From: Montifringilla adamsi
Taxonomy: Eukaryota > Chordata > Aves > Passeriformes > Passeridae
Direction: 5' to 3'
Assembly (NCBI GenBank): GCA_017590115.1
Contig: JAGGNK010008781.1
Location: 5,187,371-5,251,370, forward strand
DNA length: 64,000 bases
This document shows positions 23,401 through 35,400 of the stretch, piece by piece. The notes beneath the pieces were generated by a model. That model saw only the letters and a list, made by a program, of their open reading frames with translations, had not been told where the DNA came from and did no database searches. A program made the position numbers and the translations under genes. Position 1 is the stretch's first letter. Each line of letters opens with the position of its first letter.

Positions 23401-26400
23401 GAATGTGTGAAGACATGCTCTGGAGACTCAGCAGTACCTCTGACCCTGCTCAGGCTGTGGACACATAAACTCTTCAACCTGAACCCCAGAGCACTCCAGC
23501 AAGCCAGGGACTGAGCAGTCAAGCTCCTTCACATGTGCTGAGCACATTCACACCCTGCTGCTGAGCAGAGCCTGGGGCTGGGACTGAGGCTGGCAGCTTC
23601 TGCTGGAGCCCTGGAGAGCAGTGGAATCAGCAGGGCTGAGGGGAAGCACTTGAAGCACACTGGGAAAGAGGTTTCAAGTAGAAAGTGATGCTCACCCACG
23701 TGGAACAGCCAAGATTTGTTTGCTTGATCCCCTGCATGTGATTTTGACATGGGGAAACAACGTCTGCCTATGATTGTACTACACTGGTCCAAAATCTTGG
23801 AGACAAGCATTAAACCCAGAATCCTTAACCAAAAATATACCCCTACCACTACCACAAAGTGAGGAAGAAGCTGACATCCCAGCAAATTAAAAACTCATCC
23901 CAGAACCTGAAGACTGAAGGACTGCCCTTGCCAGGAGGTGAATCTGTGGTGACAAACAGTTAATGAAACTAAAAACTGTATCTGCAAAACTGCTGCATGA
24001 GGCCCAAATGCAGATTTCAGTTATGGATCTCGTGTATCTGCATGTCTGCAGGGTAAGACTCAACAATCAACATGTGGGTTCTAAATTATTCACTCAGCTA
24101 TAGCCACAAGCCACATTGGGGGGGGAGATGGTTAGAATTCCTATGGTATTTGCAGTTTTTCAAAGCAGTTGAAAGAGAATTAATTACACTGGAAACTGTA
24201 AGTAGGATGAAATCTGTCCATATGCAGTCAGACATGGCACCTGCCCCCACATCCAGTCTACAAATTCACCACACAGCCTGTGGGTTTGGATCTTATTTGC
24301 ATGTGCATAGAGTTGTTTGGCAGGAAAATAATCATGGTTACAAAAACAAAGCCTTTTTTTTGTTTTGTTACTGCACTGAAAATTTGCCCCTTCTGAGACT
24401 CTCAGTTCTCAGACTTCTCAGCCAATTAGCTCATCCTAAAATGTTATAAATTTACGTGGGAGAGCAGGATGTTAGACCCCCTGACCCCAACTTACCTGGT
24501 GTAGTAGGAATCCACCCCCAGAGCCTCCCTCACGCTGGAGATGTGCTGCTCCAGTGCTGAGTTTGTTAGTGTCTGCAGGGCCACGCTGTTGGCTTCATGG
24601 AAGTCCCCAGTGTTTTCTGTCAGGCTGTCACCCAGATAATACTCATGGAATTTCAGAATTCCTGCAAGAAACCAGAATCAGGAGGTTATTTCTGCAGGGC
24701 TACAACAGGGTTGCCAGCAGCTGTCTAAGAAGGTGGCACAGCCCCAAGCATTTGGCATTTCCAGCAAAACTGGGGCAAAGTGTTCTATGCCAGGTCTCCA
24801 CTGAACTTCTCCAGCATTTCCAGCCTTGTTTTTAAAATCTGGGTTTGTACTTTGCAGATAATGGCTCAAAGGCACAAAGGCAGAGGAGAGCTTTTACGAG
24901 ATGCTCAGAACGCCTTTGCTATTGCAGCACTCATATAAATTATAAACCAGATCTTCCATACAAGCCCCTACTAGAGTAATTCACATTTCAATTGATGCAC
25001 ATGAAAAATACCTATTAATAGCCTCTGGGCAAATTAACTGAACACACAAGGCTGAACAAGAGTTGTTACTACAGCAGAACCTCCTCACATCACACACAGT
25101 GGTTTCACTCTATAAAAGGAAAGAAGATGGATTAAAGCACAGTGAATTATTAAAAGATAGCATTTCACAATGGGTAAACCAGATAAAGGCCACTTCCTGT
25201 TTTGCTGAGAATTCCACTGCTACTGCAGATAAAACCTTCCTGCTTTCAGACTGGTCTATTCTTCCTGAGATAATTAATTCTGCAGCCTGTGATCAACAGT
25301 AAAAGGCTGCTCTGGATGCCTTAGCAGCAGCATCAATTATTACACACAGTCAGAGAAGAGCAGAGGAACAAAGAATAAAGCAACTCCTGCAGCAACAGCA
25401 GCAAACACAGCAACAGCCAAAAGGTTCTGAGGGCTCCACATCAGTGGGACAATGAGGACCCTGGGCAGCCACTGAAGCTGCTCCTTCTGTCAGTGAACAA
25501 GAACAGGTCACCATGGCTGGACCAGAGTCACTACTGAAGGGTTCCCAGCAAAGTTTCCTGAGCAAAACACCACAGCCTGTGTACCCTTCCCATCACCGGA
25601 TAGTGCCTTCAAAGAGGCAGTCACAAACCGTGGACTCAAACATTGCTTTTCTCCAAGACTCACTCTGGGCAAGGAGGAGACTGATGATGCCCAGCGGCAA
25701 ATCTTACACTTGATCCATATAATTTTGATAAGCTCAGCCTAATAGTGATACTATAGAATTACTGGCATTTTATTGTGTAAACTACAACCCTGAAGAGCCA
25801 ATTAGTGACTGGATACACAGAGGACAATCCTATCTTCACTCAGACATTGAAAATGCTCCCAGAAAGTGTCTCTCCCAACCACTGTCATCCCATCTAAATC
25901 AGGCATGTGTGAGTGCTTCCTTCCCTTTCTGAAGCATTTTTCATGCAATCTAAATAGTGCTTTTTATCTCTCTAGCTTTGTCATGATGAAGGGCTGCAAT
26001 TATTAAATTATATCCAGAAAGAACTTGTTAAAATTTACAGTCATCACTTTATTAGATAATGAATAACAGCTGTCTGCAAAAAGCAATCCTCTTCAAATTA
26101 ATCCTCCTTGCTCCTCTGTGATAAGTGTTTCCACATTCATGTGAGGATCAGGCAGTTCAATGGCATATCAGGAAGTGAGGATGCCCTTCTGTTTTCTGCA
26201 ATCCACTTTAGTGAATAAACGTCAAAAGCTTTTGGAAGAATAAAGCACAGAACTATAATTAAAGTAGGGGTTCTTATGCACAGAAGATTCTCATAGAGCC
26301 AACATACTTGGAATTTCATTACTCTTCTGTTCTGCCCTGTGGGAAATATATACAGATTGGAGGTTGAAAAATGAAAATATTAAACATGTGAAACATTTCC

Positions 26401-29400
26401 ATCTCCAGGTGAACATCAAAGTCCTGAATAAGCACTTCTGAGTCATTACTGCTGTGGCTATGCCATAGCTTTTAGTCCATTCAGCTTTAAGGTACTAGAT
26501 GGAAATCATTCCCTCCTACATTCACTCTGGTCCCAAATTCATTCATATTCTCCCAGCTCCCATGATTTTGTGTCCAAAAAGGAGCTCACCTGCCCCAGGA
26601 GCCAGCAGCCAGCTGTACAGATAACCTGCAGCCAGTGAGTAGTAGAGAACAAGTCCCCTCTGGCCATTCACAGTCTCCAGGACCTGGTCAAGGGTCACAG
26701 GAGAGTAGGGATCTGAGTCCTGCTGCCCAGTCTGACGTTCCACAAGCAGGTCAGCAAAAGCTCTCGTTCGTCCTCTCTCTGCTACTGCCAGTGCCTCATC
26801 ATGGTGACCTGAAAAGACAAAGCCATCTCTCACATCTGATACAAGAGTGGTCTGCAGTGCCACGTTCATGGAACAGGGATAGTTGCTATCCCAATCCCAA
26901 CCTGGGGAAGCAGTGCCACCTATTCCCAAAAGAGCAGTCTCTGCACTGGAACACAGTCTCACAGAATATATTTGCTGCAGGCAATAACACAACGAGCCAC
27001 AGAAAGGCAAAACGATGGAGGAAGCAAGGAAGAAGAACCAAAGGCACCCCAAACCCAAAGACAGACACCCATATTGCTGTCCTGAACAGAAATGCTGTGC
27101 TGAACAGCTGTGGAGCAAAGGACATACCAGGAACTGCCACCCCACAAGTGCAGCTGAACTCCTGGCATGAGCCTGGAGTTCAGCCTCAGCATCTGGAGGC
27201 ATCTCTTACCCAGACTGACAAGAACTCGCTGCAGGGCCTGATAGGAGGATGTCTGCAGGTCGAAGAGTGACAGCTTGTAATCCGTGCTCAGCTGCACCTC
27301 GTGGCGGATGGTTTCAAACAGCGCGGAGGCACGGTACAGCTGGGAGAGAAAACAGCCACAGTCACTTCCTCATGGACACTACACAGCACTGCCTGGGAAA
27401 GCAGGGTGAGCCAGGGCCAGCAGCCATCCCCTCAGGCTGGGGAGCTCTGCCTCACACCCTCCCTGGGACACACCAGACACTTTCCTCCCTGAGAGAAGAA
27501 CCATGCAGGGCAGCCCACGGTGTACCTGGTGCTGGGACTCCTCCAGGTTCCCACTCGCCCAGAGGGAGAGGCCGAGGCCGTGACGGATTTTTGCTTCATC
27601 TTCTCTGCGACCCAGCTGCTCTGCCAGCCTCAGTCCTGAAAAGGAGTCAGAGTGAGAGAGTGCCAGAGGGGAGAAAGGCTGTGGCCTCAGCCCCAGGGTG
27701 TTCCTGAGCAGGCAGAGACAGCTGTGGAGCTGCCAGCACTGGGACACAAAGCAGGGCAGCACCAGTGGTGGGGTGGTGAGCAGGGCAGGGACAGCACCAG
27801 GATGACCAGTGGGGCAGTACCAGTGCTGGGCAGCTGCTGCCCTCACATCAGCACCAGCGTGAGAGGTGACAGACACTTCCATGGACTGAGCTCTCCCTAA
27901 GTGAGATTAAGGCACCCTGAGACACACTCAGTAAGCCCCTATCAGAAAGTTCAACTTTTAAACCCTAAAAGCCACACAGACAAGCAAAATCACACTGAGC
28001 TGTCAAACACTGCCAGAAAAGACACCTCTTGCCACATTCCTGGCTTGCTTCCCATCAGCCCTCCCCGGCCCTCTGGCAGGCTCTGCATGGTTTATGTGCT
28101 GAGCCAGAGCACAGGGCAGGGGCCTGGCCTGAACAACCTGGAGCTCACTTCACTTCCAGCAGCACATTCTGTGCTGTCCCCGCTTCCACACACTCCAAAC
28201 CTCTGCCTTGGTGGCCCCTGCTGACAACAGGGACACGTCCTCTGAGGCACCTTGGGTTTCCCCCAGCCTGCGGAGCAGGGCCCTGGCTGTCACCACGCAG
28301 CTCAGCAGCAGCTAGCATTCCCAGGCTATGCAGGAATTCTGCAGCACACCAGGAGAAGGAGCTGTGTTTCATTTCTCCCCTTCCAACAACATACTGGAAT
28401 CCTGCCAAGGTCAGTTTCATGAAAACCAAACTAACTGATGTAATACATCCTTCGGCCTCCAGCTTCATACACTCCAGCTACATTGCTCATCTGCTGCATC
28501 AGAGCGCACAGTTTGATCAGCTGCTGCCTGCATGCTGCACCCCCTTGCAGCAGCACAGCTCCCAGGCCAGCACTGACCCAGCTCAGCAGTGGCAGACAGC
28601 TCCTGGACACCTCATGCTGAATTTCCCTCACCTCTCTATCAAACAGCACTTGTTTTTACTCAGACTTTAGGGGAACTCACCTATTTTGTCTCACTCCTAG
28701 GTGAACATGTAAGAAGAGCCAGGTGGCTAGCAGCAAGGCATAAATCTCTCCTAACAGACCTCTCAGGATCAGAGAGATTCATCATATTCCTCTGTCATTT
28801 CCCCACAGCCAGATCCTGGTATGCAATGCCATTTATCGAGAAGGTTTACACCTTCAGGCACAAATGAGCTTTACAAAGAGACTCTGCTAGGTAGTGTCAA
28901 TTCATGCTCTGAGGTACCTAAGATGCCCTGAGGAAGGCACAGATCATGCTTTGTCTAGAGGACACCTAGAAGACTCCACCTGAGATGGCACACTGGCTGT
29001 AACACCTCCACAGACAGCTACTCACACAGATGCTCAGCAATAGCTGTGGATGTCTGCAAGAGCTCCTGCATCAAAGGCCACTGTCAAACACATCCTCTTT
29101 GAGCCATGTTTACAGTACCTCACGTCTCCCTATCTTCAGGTCTCCCTTCCACCCTTCTGACCCTACACGCTCTGTTGCGTAACTCAGCCTCTCACCTTCC
29201 TGCAGGTACATCACAGCCTGAGAGTAGTTCTGTAAAGCATGATGAGTCCTCCCCAGGCTGCTGTAAGACACGGTTTTGGCTACAAGGTCGTTCATTTGCG
29301 CCGCAATGCTGAGGTGCTGCTCCTGATAAACCACCGCCCTCTCGTAGGTGCCCAGGGACTCGTAGGTGAGGCCCAGGTTGCCGTAGGCCCGGCCCTGCCC

Positions 29401-32400
29401 GGCGGGGTTGTTGGTCTCCTCGGCGATCTGCAGGTCCAGCTGGTGGTACTGCAGGGCAGTCTCGTACTCGCCCATCTGCTGGTAGACCCCGCCCAGGCCG
29501 CAGGCAGCGTCGCTCTCCAGGGCTCGGTCCTTCATCTCCCGGGCGATGTTCAGCTGCCTCTCCAGGCACGAGATGGCTTGCTCGTAGTTGCCCAGCTGGC
29601 TGTGCAGGCTTCCCAGCTCCCCGTAAGCCTGGGCTTTGTTAAATGCCTCCCCCAGCTCGTGTGCCACTACAAGCCTCTTCTCAAAGCACACCAGAGCCTG
29701 CTGTAAACTTCCCATAGCCCTACAAGGGAAGAAAACAGCAGTGTTTATTTTGCTGGTATTTCCTTGAGAGAAGGTGTTTTGCCATTTCCCCTGGAGGCCA
29801 GCTCAAACCTTCCAGTCAGAGGCTTTCCCCCAGCAGACATCCCCAGCACTTTTGAATCAACCTCCTCCTCTGGGCAGCGACATCAGCTTCGTAATTTGAG
29901 CTGTCAGCAGAGTCCTCAGCATCCACAGGACTGTAACTCACTCCTGTGTCACATCACCGTGTGTGTGTGCCGAGGCCCTCAAACACACCCCATCAGTACC
30001 ACACTGCATCGACTGTACTTGTACTTCACTGACATCAGAACACACGTGCAGCTCCTTACCTGTGCCCACTGCCCAGGCCTCGGTAGGCCTTTGCCTGATC
30101 TTGCATACGGTTCAAGCTTTGAGCCACAGACAGGTACTGTTCGTAATACTTTATAGCTTCCTCAAAATCTCCCAGAGCCTCATAACAATCTCCCAGGTTC
30201 CCATACGCTCGGCCCCGATCTAATACGGATTCATTCCCACTGAGCTGCTGCAGCATGGCCAGCTGCTGCTCAAAGTAGCCAATTGCTTCCTCCATGACAT
30301 TCATGTTCATCTTGGTAATGCCCATGTTACCGTAGACCTGGGCTTCGATGCTGGGGTCCTTCAACTTCTGCCCCAGCTCCAGCTGTTCTTCATAGCACTT
30401 GAAGGCCATGGTGTACTTCCCAAGTGACATATACACTGCAGCAAGGTGACCGTGCGCTCTGCATTCACCCGACATATCCCCCAGCTCCTGGTACACCTCC
30501 AGCTCCTGCGTGTGGTAACCCAAAGCCTTGTCACACTTCTGTACCATCCTGTATGCAGAGCCCAGGGCTGCATAGGCATTGGCTTCCAGTCTCCTGTCTT
30601 TAACGTGATGGGCTAAGCTCAACTGCTGCTCATAAAATTTTATTGCACCATGTACATCTTTTTTACAGACAAAAATATCCCCCAAGTTCCCCAGAGCTCG
30701 GAATTTGGCCTGGGAATTGTTCAGAGACTGTGCCAGGGACAACAGGTACTTTTGACACTCCTCTGCTTTGCTGAAGTCCATCAAGGCTTTGAAGGCCAGG
30801 CCCAGGTTGCAATAGGCTTTGGCTTGGCTCAGCTTGTCATGAAGATCCTTTGCTAAAGCAAGATCCTGCTCGTAGTACTTAACAGCTTCCTCGTAGTTCC
30901 CGAGGCAATAATGGGCATAGCCAAGGTTGTGGCAAACTTTCCCCTCGCCTTCCATGTCCTGCAGCTCTGGGGACAAGCGCAGGTACTGCTCATAGTACGG
31001 GGCCGCCTGCACGAACTCTCCTCGCGTGCAGTGGAAGTTGCCCAAATTGCTGAGGGCTCGCGCTTCGCTCTGGATGTCCCGCAGCTCCCGGGCAATGTTG
31101 AGATGATTTTGGTAATGCTGCAGAGCACGGTCGTGGGCACCCAGCGCCTGATAAGCAACAGCCAAGTTGCCGTGTGTGGATGCCTGAGAAGCACGGTCGT
31201 TGACTTCCATGGAGATCTGCAGCTCCTGCCGGTGGTACTTGACAGCCTGGTCGTACATGCCCAGGGCATTGTAGGCGTTGCCCATGTTGCCGTAGGCCCG
31301 GCCCTGGGCCGCGTAATCGCTCAGCTCCTGCGCTATGGACAGGTGTGTCTTGTGCAGCCGCAGCGCGGTGTCGTAGTCACCTTTCATCTGGTGAATGATT
31401 CCTGGAAAACAACAGAAACCAGCTCAACAAACGCAGTGCCCTGTACTAAACCTCTGCAGCACCCTGCACACCAGGATCGCCTGCAGCCCGGCCCCTTCCC
31501 TGGCTCTTCACAACCATTCTGAACAAACTGCCTCCTTGCTTCTAACAGGGAAAGCCCAGGGAAGGTTTAGGTTTCATGTTATACAAAAGCACCCATTCAC
31601 CACAACAACCAGACACAGTCTGGCCCTATAAAATTGCTGTTTATTTCCAGAAGCGATACCTGGTAGCTCCAGAGCTCAGACTCAACACACTGAGCGAGAC
31701 AGCACTTGCAGATGCTTTTCAATTTCAGTGGAATCATCTTGCATTTGTTATGAGACATGGGAACAGGAGCTCTGATCCTGCTGATGATACCACCTACACT
31801 GCCATTAAACTCTGTGCTAATGATGCCTGTGGCTACTTTGCAAACACCTGTGAACAAGTCTGGAGGTTTGGGAGCCACTGAAGGAGGCCCTGCAAATGTT
31901 TTTTGACATTAATTGCAAAAGCTTCAACAGAAAAGTATCTGGCATCTTTGGGCAACATGACGAGCACATGAAAAGAGATACAGAAGTTCTCTTGGAGCTG
32001 CAAAGAGGCAACACCAAGAGACTTTAAACTGTGTTCTATTAATAATGTGAAGTGTCTTCTCCTCATCATAGTGGGAAACCTTAAAAGCTGCAGAGGCTGC
32101 AAAGCCTGGTCACCACATGGAGCCTGAGTGTTTGGAAATACCAGATGCTTTGCAAAGGTTGAGAACCTGAGACTTCTGGTTAAACTCCACATCTTGTGAA
32201 AGGCTGACAGCTTGTGCTTCATCCTCAGTCCATCACCTCCTGCTCACCTCGTCCCCGAGCACAGAGTATCTCCCTGCAGAACACTGCAGCAGCTGGGCTC
32301 TGTTACAGTCCCTGTCTGCCCTGCTTAACACTGGATCACACACTTAAGGGTGCTTTCCATCTGCACCAGGGAAATGCAACAGAAAATGTCTGTTGCTTCA

Positions 32401-35400
32401 GCAGGGAGGCCAACTCTAACATTCTGGCCCAGAAACACACATTTAGATACATTTTTTTGCCTGTCAGCATGGTTATTTTGATGAGGTTTTGTTTTGCATG
32501 TGGATTAGATGAAAGAGACAATTAAAACTTGACTTTTTGAGTACTGGATGCATTTTAAACAATAATAGATTGTCTCAACAAGAACTGCATGTTCCCTTTC
32601 TCCAGTATAACTGACAGAGAAGACAAAAAATACAGCCAAATAACAGCTGAAACGTGAGACCCCGCGCTCAGACGCTAGCAGAACTATTCTAACACAAAGT
32701 GTGGAGTGGCTGAGTCAGCATACCAACTGAAAGTTATATTTAGGCTATAATCCAACACTGAAAAACATTCTCTGCTGCACCAGTCCATCCATCTCTCACA
32801 TCTCTGCGTCTCCCCAGGACTGCAGCCACAGGGTCCCCAAGACAAGGTCCCACACTGGAGAAGAGCTGGGGAATGTAGTTTGTGCTTTGCTGCTCATGCA
32901 AGGCCTCCTGTCCCAGCTCTCCTGCCTGCTGGGTGCTGTCACATTAACAGAAACCTTGTTCAGCCTCACTGCTCTCTCATGCTAAGCTGTCCACAAGCAT
33001 TTTTGCATCACAAACCTATTCTGCCCCACGGATCTGCCTCAATTTGTGTAAAGGAGGAGATTTGCAACACTAATTAAAAAGCTGTGACTGCTTTGTTTTC
33101 TGCAGTTCCCCTTATCTTCTTCATTCAGCTCCTGAAGACTCAGCTACTAAGAGAAATTAAGTAATTCATCAAGCTCTTTTCAATTACCTGCTGTTGATAA
33201 CATCAGAGTACAATTAGCATCTACAAATGAACCAAGTGCCAACTGCCAAGCAGAAACAGGAGCTGATTTACAGCATGGGGCAGCCTGCAAGGGCTGGGAT
33301 TCAGGGGCTGCCAACAAACACTTATTTTGATATCCCAGCACCAGCCCTGCTTTGCTGCTCCCAGCCAACTGAGAACACATCCCAAATAACAGCTGGAACA
33401 CTGGCAGCACAACTGCCACAGCCATGGCAGAGATGGAAATGCATCCTTGGTCGCTGCCACATCTGGTGCTGTGAGGCAGCAGGAGAAACAGGCTTCACTT
33501 CAATGGAACTCAGTCTCTCCCAGCCTGCCAGCAGCATGCCAATGCTGCTCCTTAGGAGAATGCAGGACTCCTACACCCTAGTATTTCAATGAGTATATTT
33601 GGAAAAAAAACCATAGGATTTGATCCATGTGTCTCTCAACTTACAAGGCAGCAATATATCAGCAGATCTTGCTGGTAAGCTCCCAAAGAAATGGCCAGGT
33701 AACAAACCACATCACGTTAGTACAAGAATTACAGTTATTCCTAACTCCTGAAGAGCTCCTCAAATGCATTTTATCTTTTCATTTCCCTTTTGCTGTGAGT
33801 TTGTGCTTTCTAGTATTTTTCTAAGGAATTTAATAATTGAACAAGGAATATGGTACAGCAGCACACAATCTGCCAAGGGCCTGTTTAATTTATTAAGGCA
33901 GCCTGGTGAAACTGGGTGACTAAGAAGATAGCACACAGCAGACCTTGGCCATCCTGGCAGCAGCTCTGATAGTCTCAGCATTCCACGACAAATTCTGTTG
34001 CTACATTGCTCTTCACAGAGAAAAGCAAGGCACAATTCTTCCCAAGGATTTCTGAGATTCACATTCTCTGAACCTCAGAGAAAGGAAAAACACAATTCTT
34101 ATTTGCTGTGCCTGTGTTGTGCCAAAGTAGAATGCAATATGGAGATTGTTTATGCAAAGTGATGGTGCTTTGTTTCCTTGGCCTACCAGGACCAAGAGTG
34201 TTTGTGTGTCAGACTGTTGGTGGACAGTCATGAGAGAGTTACGAGACTGAGTGCAGTGGAGTGCAGTTGTGTGCAGAGTGAGTGCTTGGCAGATTCAGTT
34301 TAGATGTAATATAGCATAATATAGTATATAATAATATAATAAAATAAAGTAATTAATTAGCCTTCTGATAAGATGGAGTCCTTCTCATCATTTCTCCCTG
34401 CCACGAGGGTCGCTTTGATTCCATAAATTCTGCTCCATGTCAGGGCCTTACCTAGATTGGAGGAGGCTCTGCCTTCAGCAGCTCGGTCCTGCAGGCTCTC
34501 AGCAATGTGCAACTGTTCTTCATGGTACTGCTTAGCCCTCTCCAGGTCTTGCATACATCTAGCTGCATGGCCCAGGCCAGCATAAGCTCGCATCTCAATG
34601 GCCTTCTCAGCCAGCTCCTGGGCCAACTCCAGCACATAGTTGTGGTAGGACATGGCTTTGTCGAAGTTCCTGCGGTAGTGGTAAGCACTGCCCAGGTTGC
34701 TGTAGGCTCGAGCTTCCTCCCGCTTGTTCCCCAGCTCCTTGGCGATCTTCAGGTGTTGCTCGTGACACTGCACTGCATTTTCAAAATCCCCCATTGCAAT
34801 GTACACTGCTCCCATGTTGCCCAGCTCCCGCGCCTCGGAGAGCTCATCTTTGGACTGCTTGGCGAGGAGGACACACTGCTTGTGGCTGGCCAGGGCGTTG
34901 GGGTAGTCCCCGATGGCTGTGTACACGTGGCCCAGGCTGCTCAGTGCTGAGGATGCTGCCTGCAGGGGTAAGGGAGACAATGTAAGTACAAGCATTCCTG
35001 GCAACAAGTCAGATGGCCCCAGTTCTAGAAATCAAAACCATGAGGGGCCATATTGACAAAAGAATGCAACTACCAACCAAGAAAACTGGTTCTCTGCAGC
35101 TCTAAACCACTCAGGGCAGCTTCTGTGGAGACAGCAGGAAGGGATGGGATTGACTTGGGAGGACATGGGTTGGACTACCTCTTTCTTTGATGTGTGCAGT
35201 GTGTGTTTGCTCCTGGCAGAGGGGAAGGACAGCACTGCAAAGATGCAGAGGCTACTGAGGAGACAGAGAGAGTGATTGCTGTAGTTACCAACATCCTTCC
35301 ACACCTCTGCTTCACCAAGCACACCATGCTCCAAAGAGCACAGCTCTTATTGTGCAGCATCCTGAGCCCCACACGGCCTTGGGAATGCAGAAAAGACAAC

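Larger units (their letters stand above)
21857..24495 (-). other. TTC28 intron j-k
   Basis: A 2639-nt intron holding an LTR fragment (22401-22683) and a T18 homopolymer (23273-23290). The stretch 23900-24460 is AT-rich and nothing was recognised in it. Confidence 0.88.

Noticed and set aside
26635..27270. Long overlapping frames on both strands
   Set aside because: They run across exons h and i and the intron between them. The genuine exon segments are defined by phase-matched splice sites, and the rest is read-through.
30911..31522. 203-codon antisense frame over the TPR exon
   Set aside because: It arises from tandem TPR codons read on the opposite strand, as do 29239-29706 and 34507-34950. 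Stop-poor shadows are typical of such repeats.
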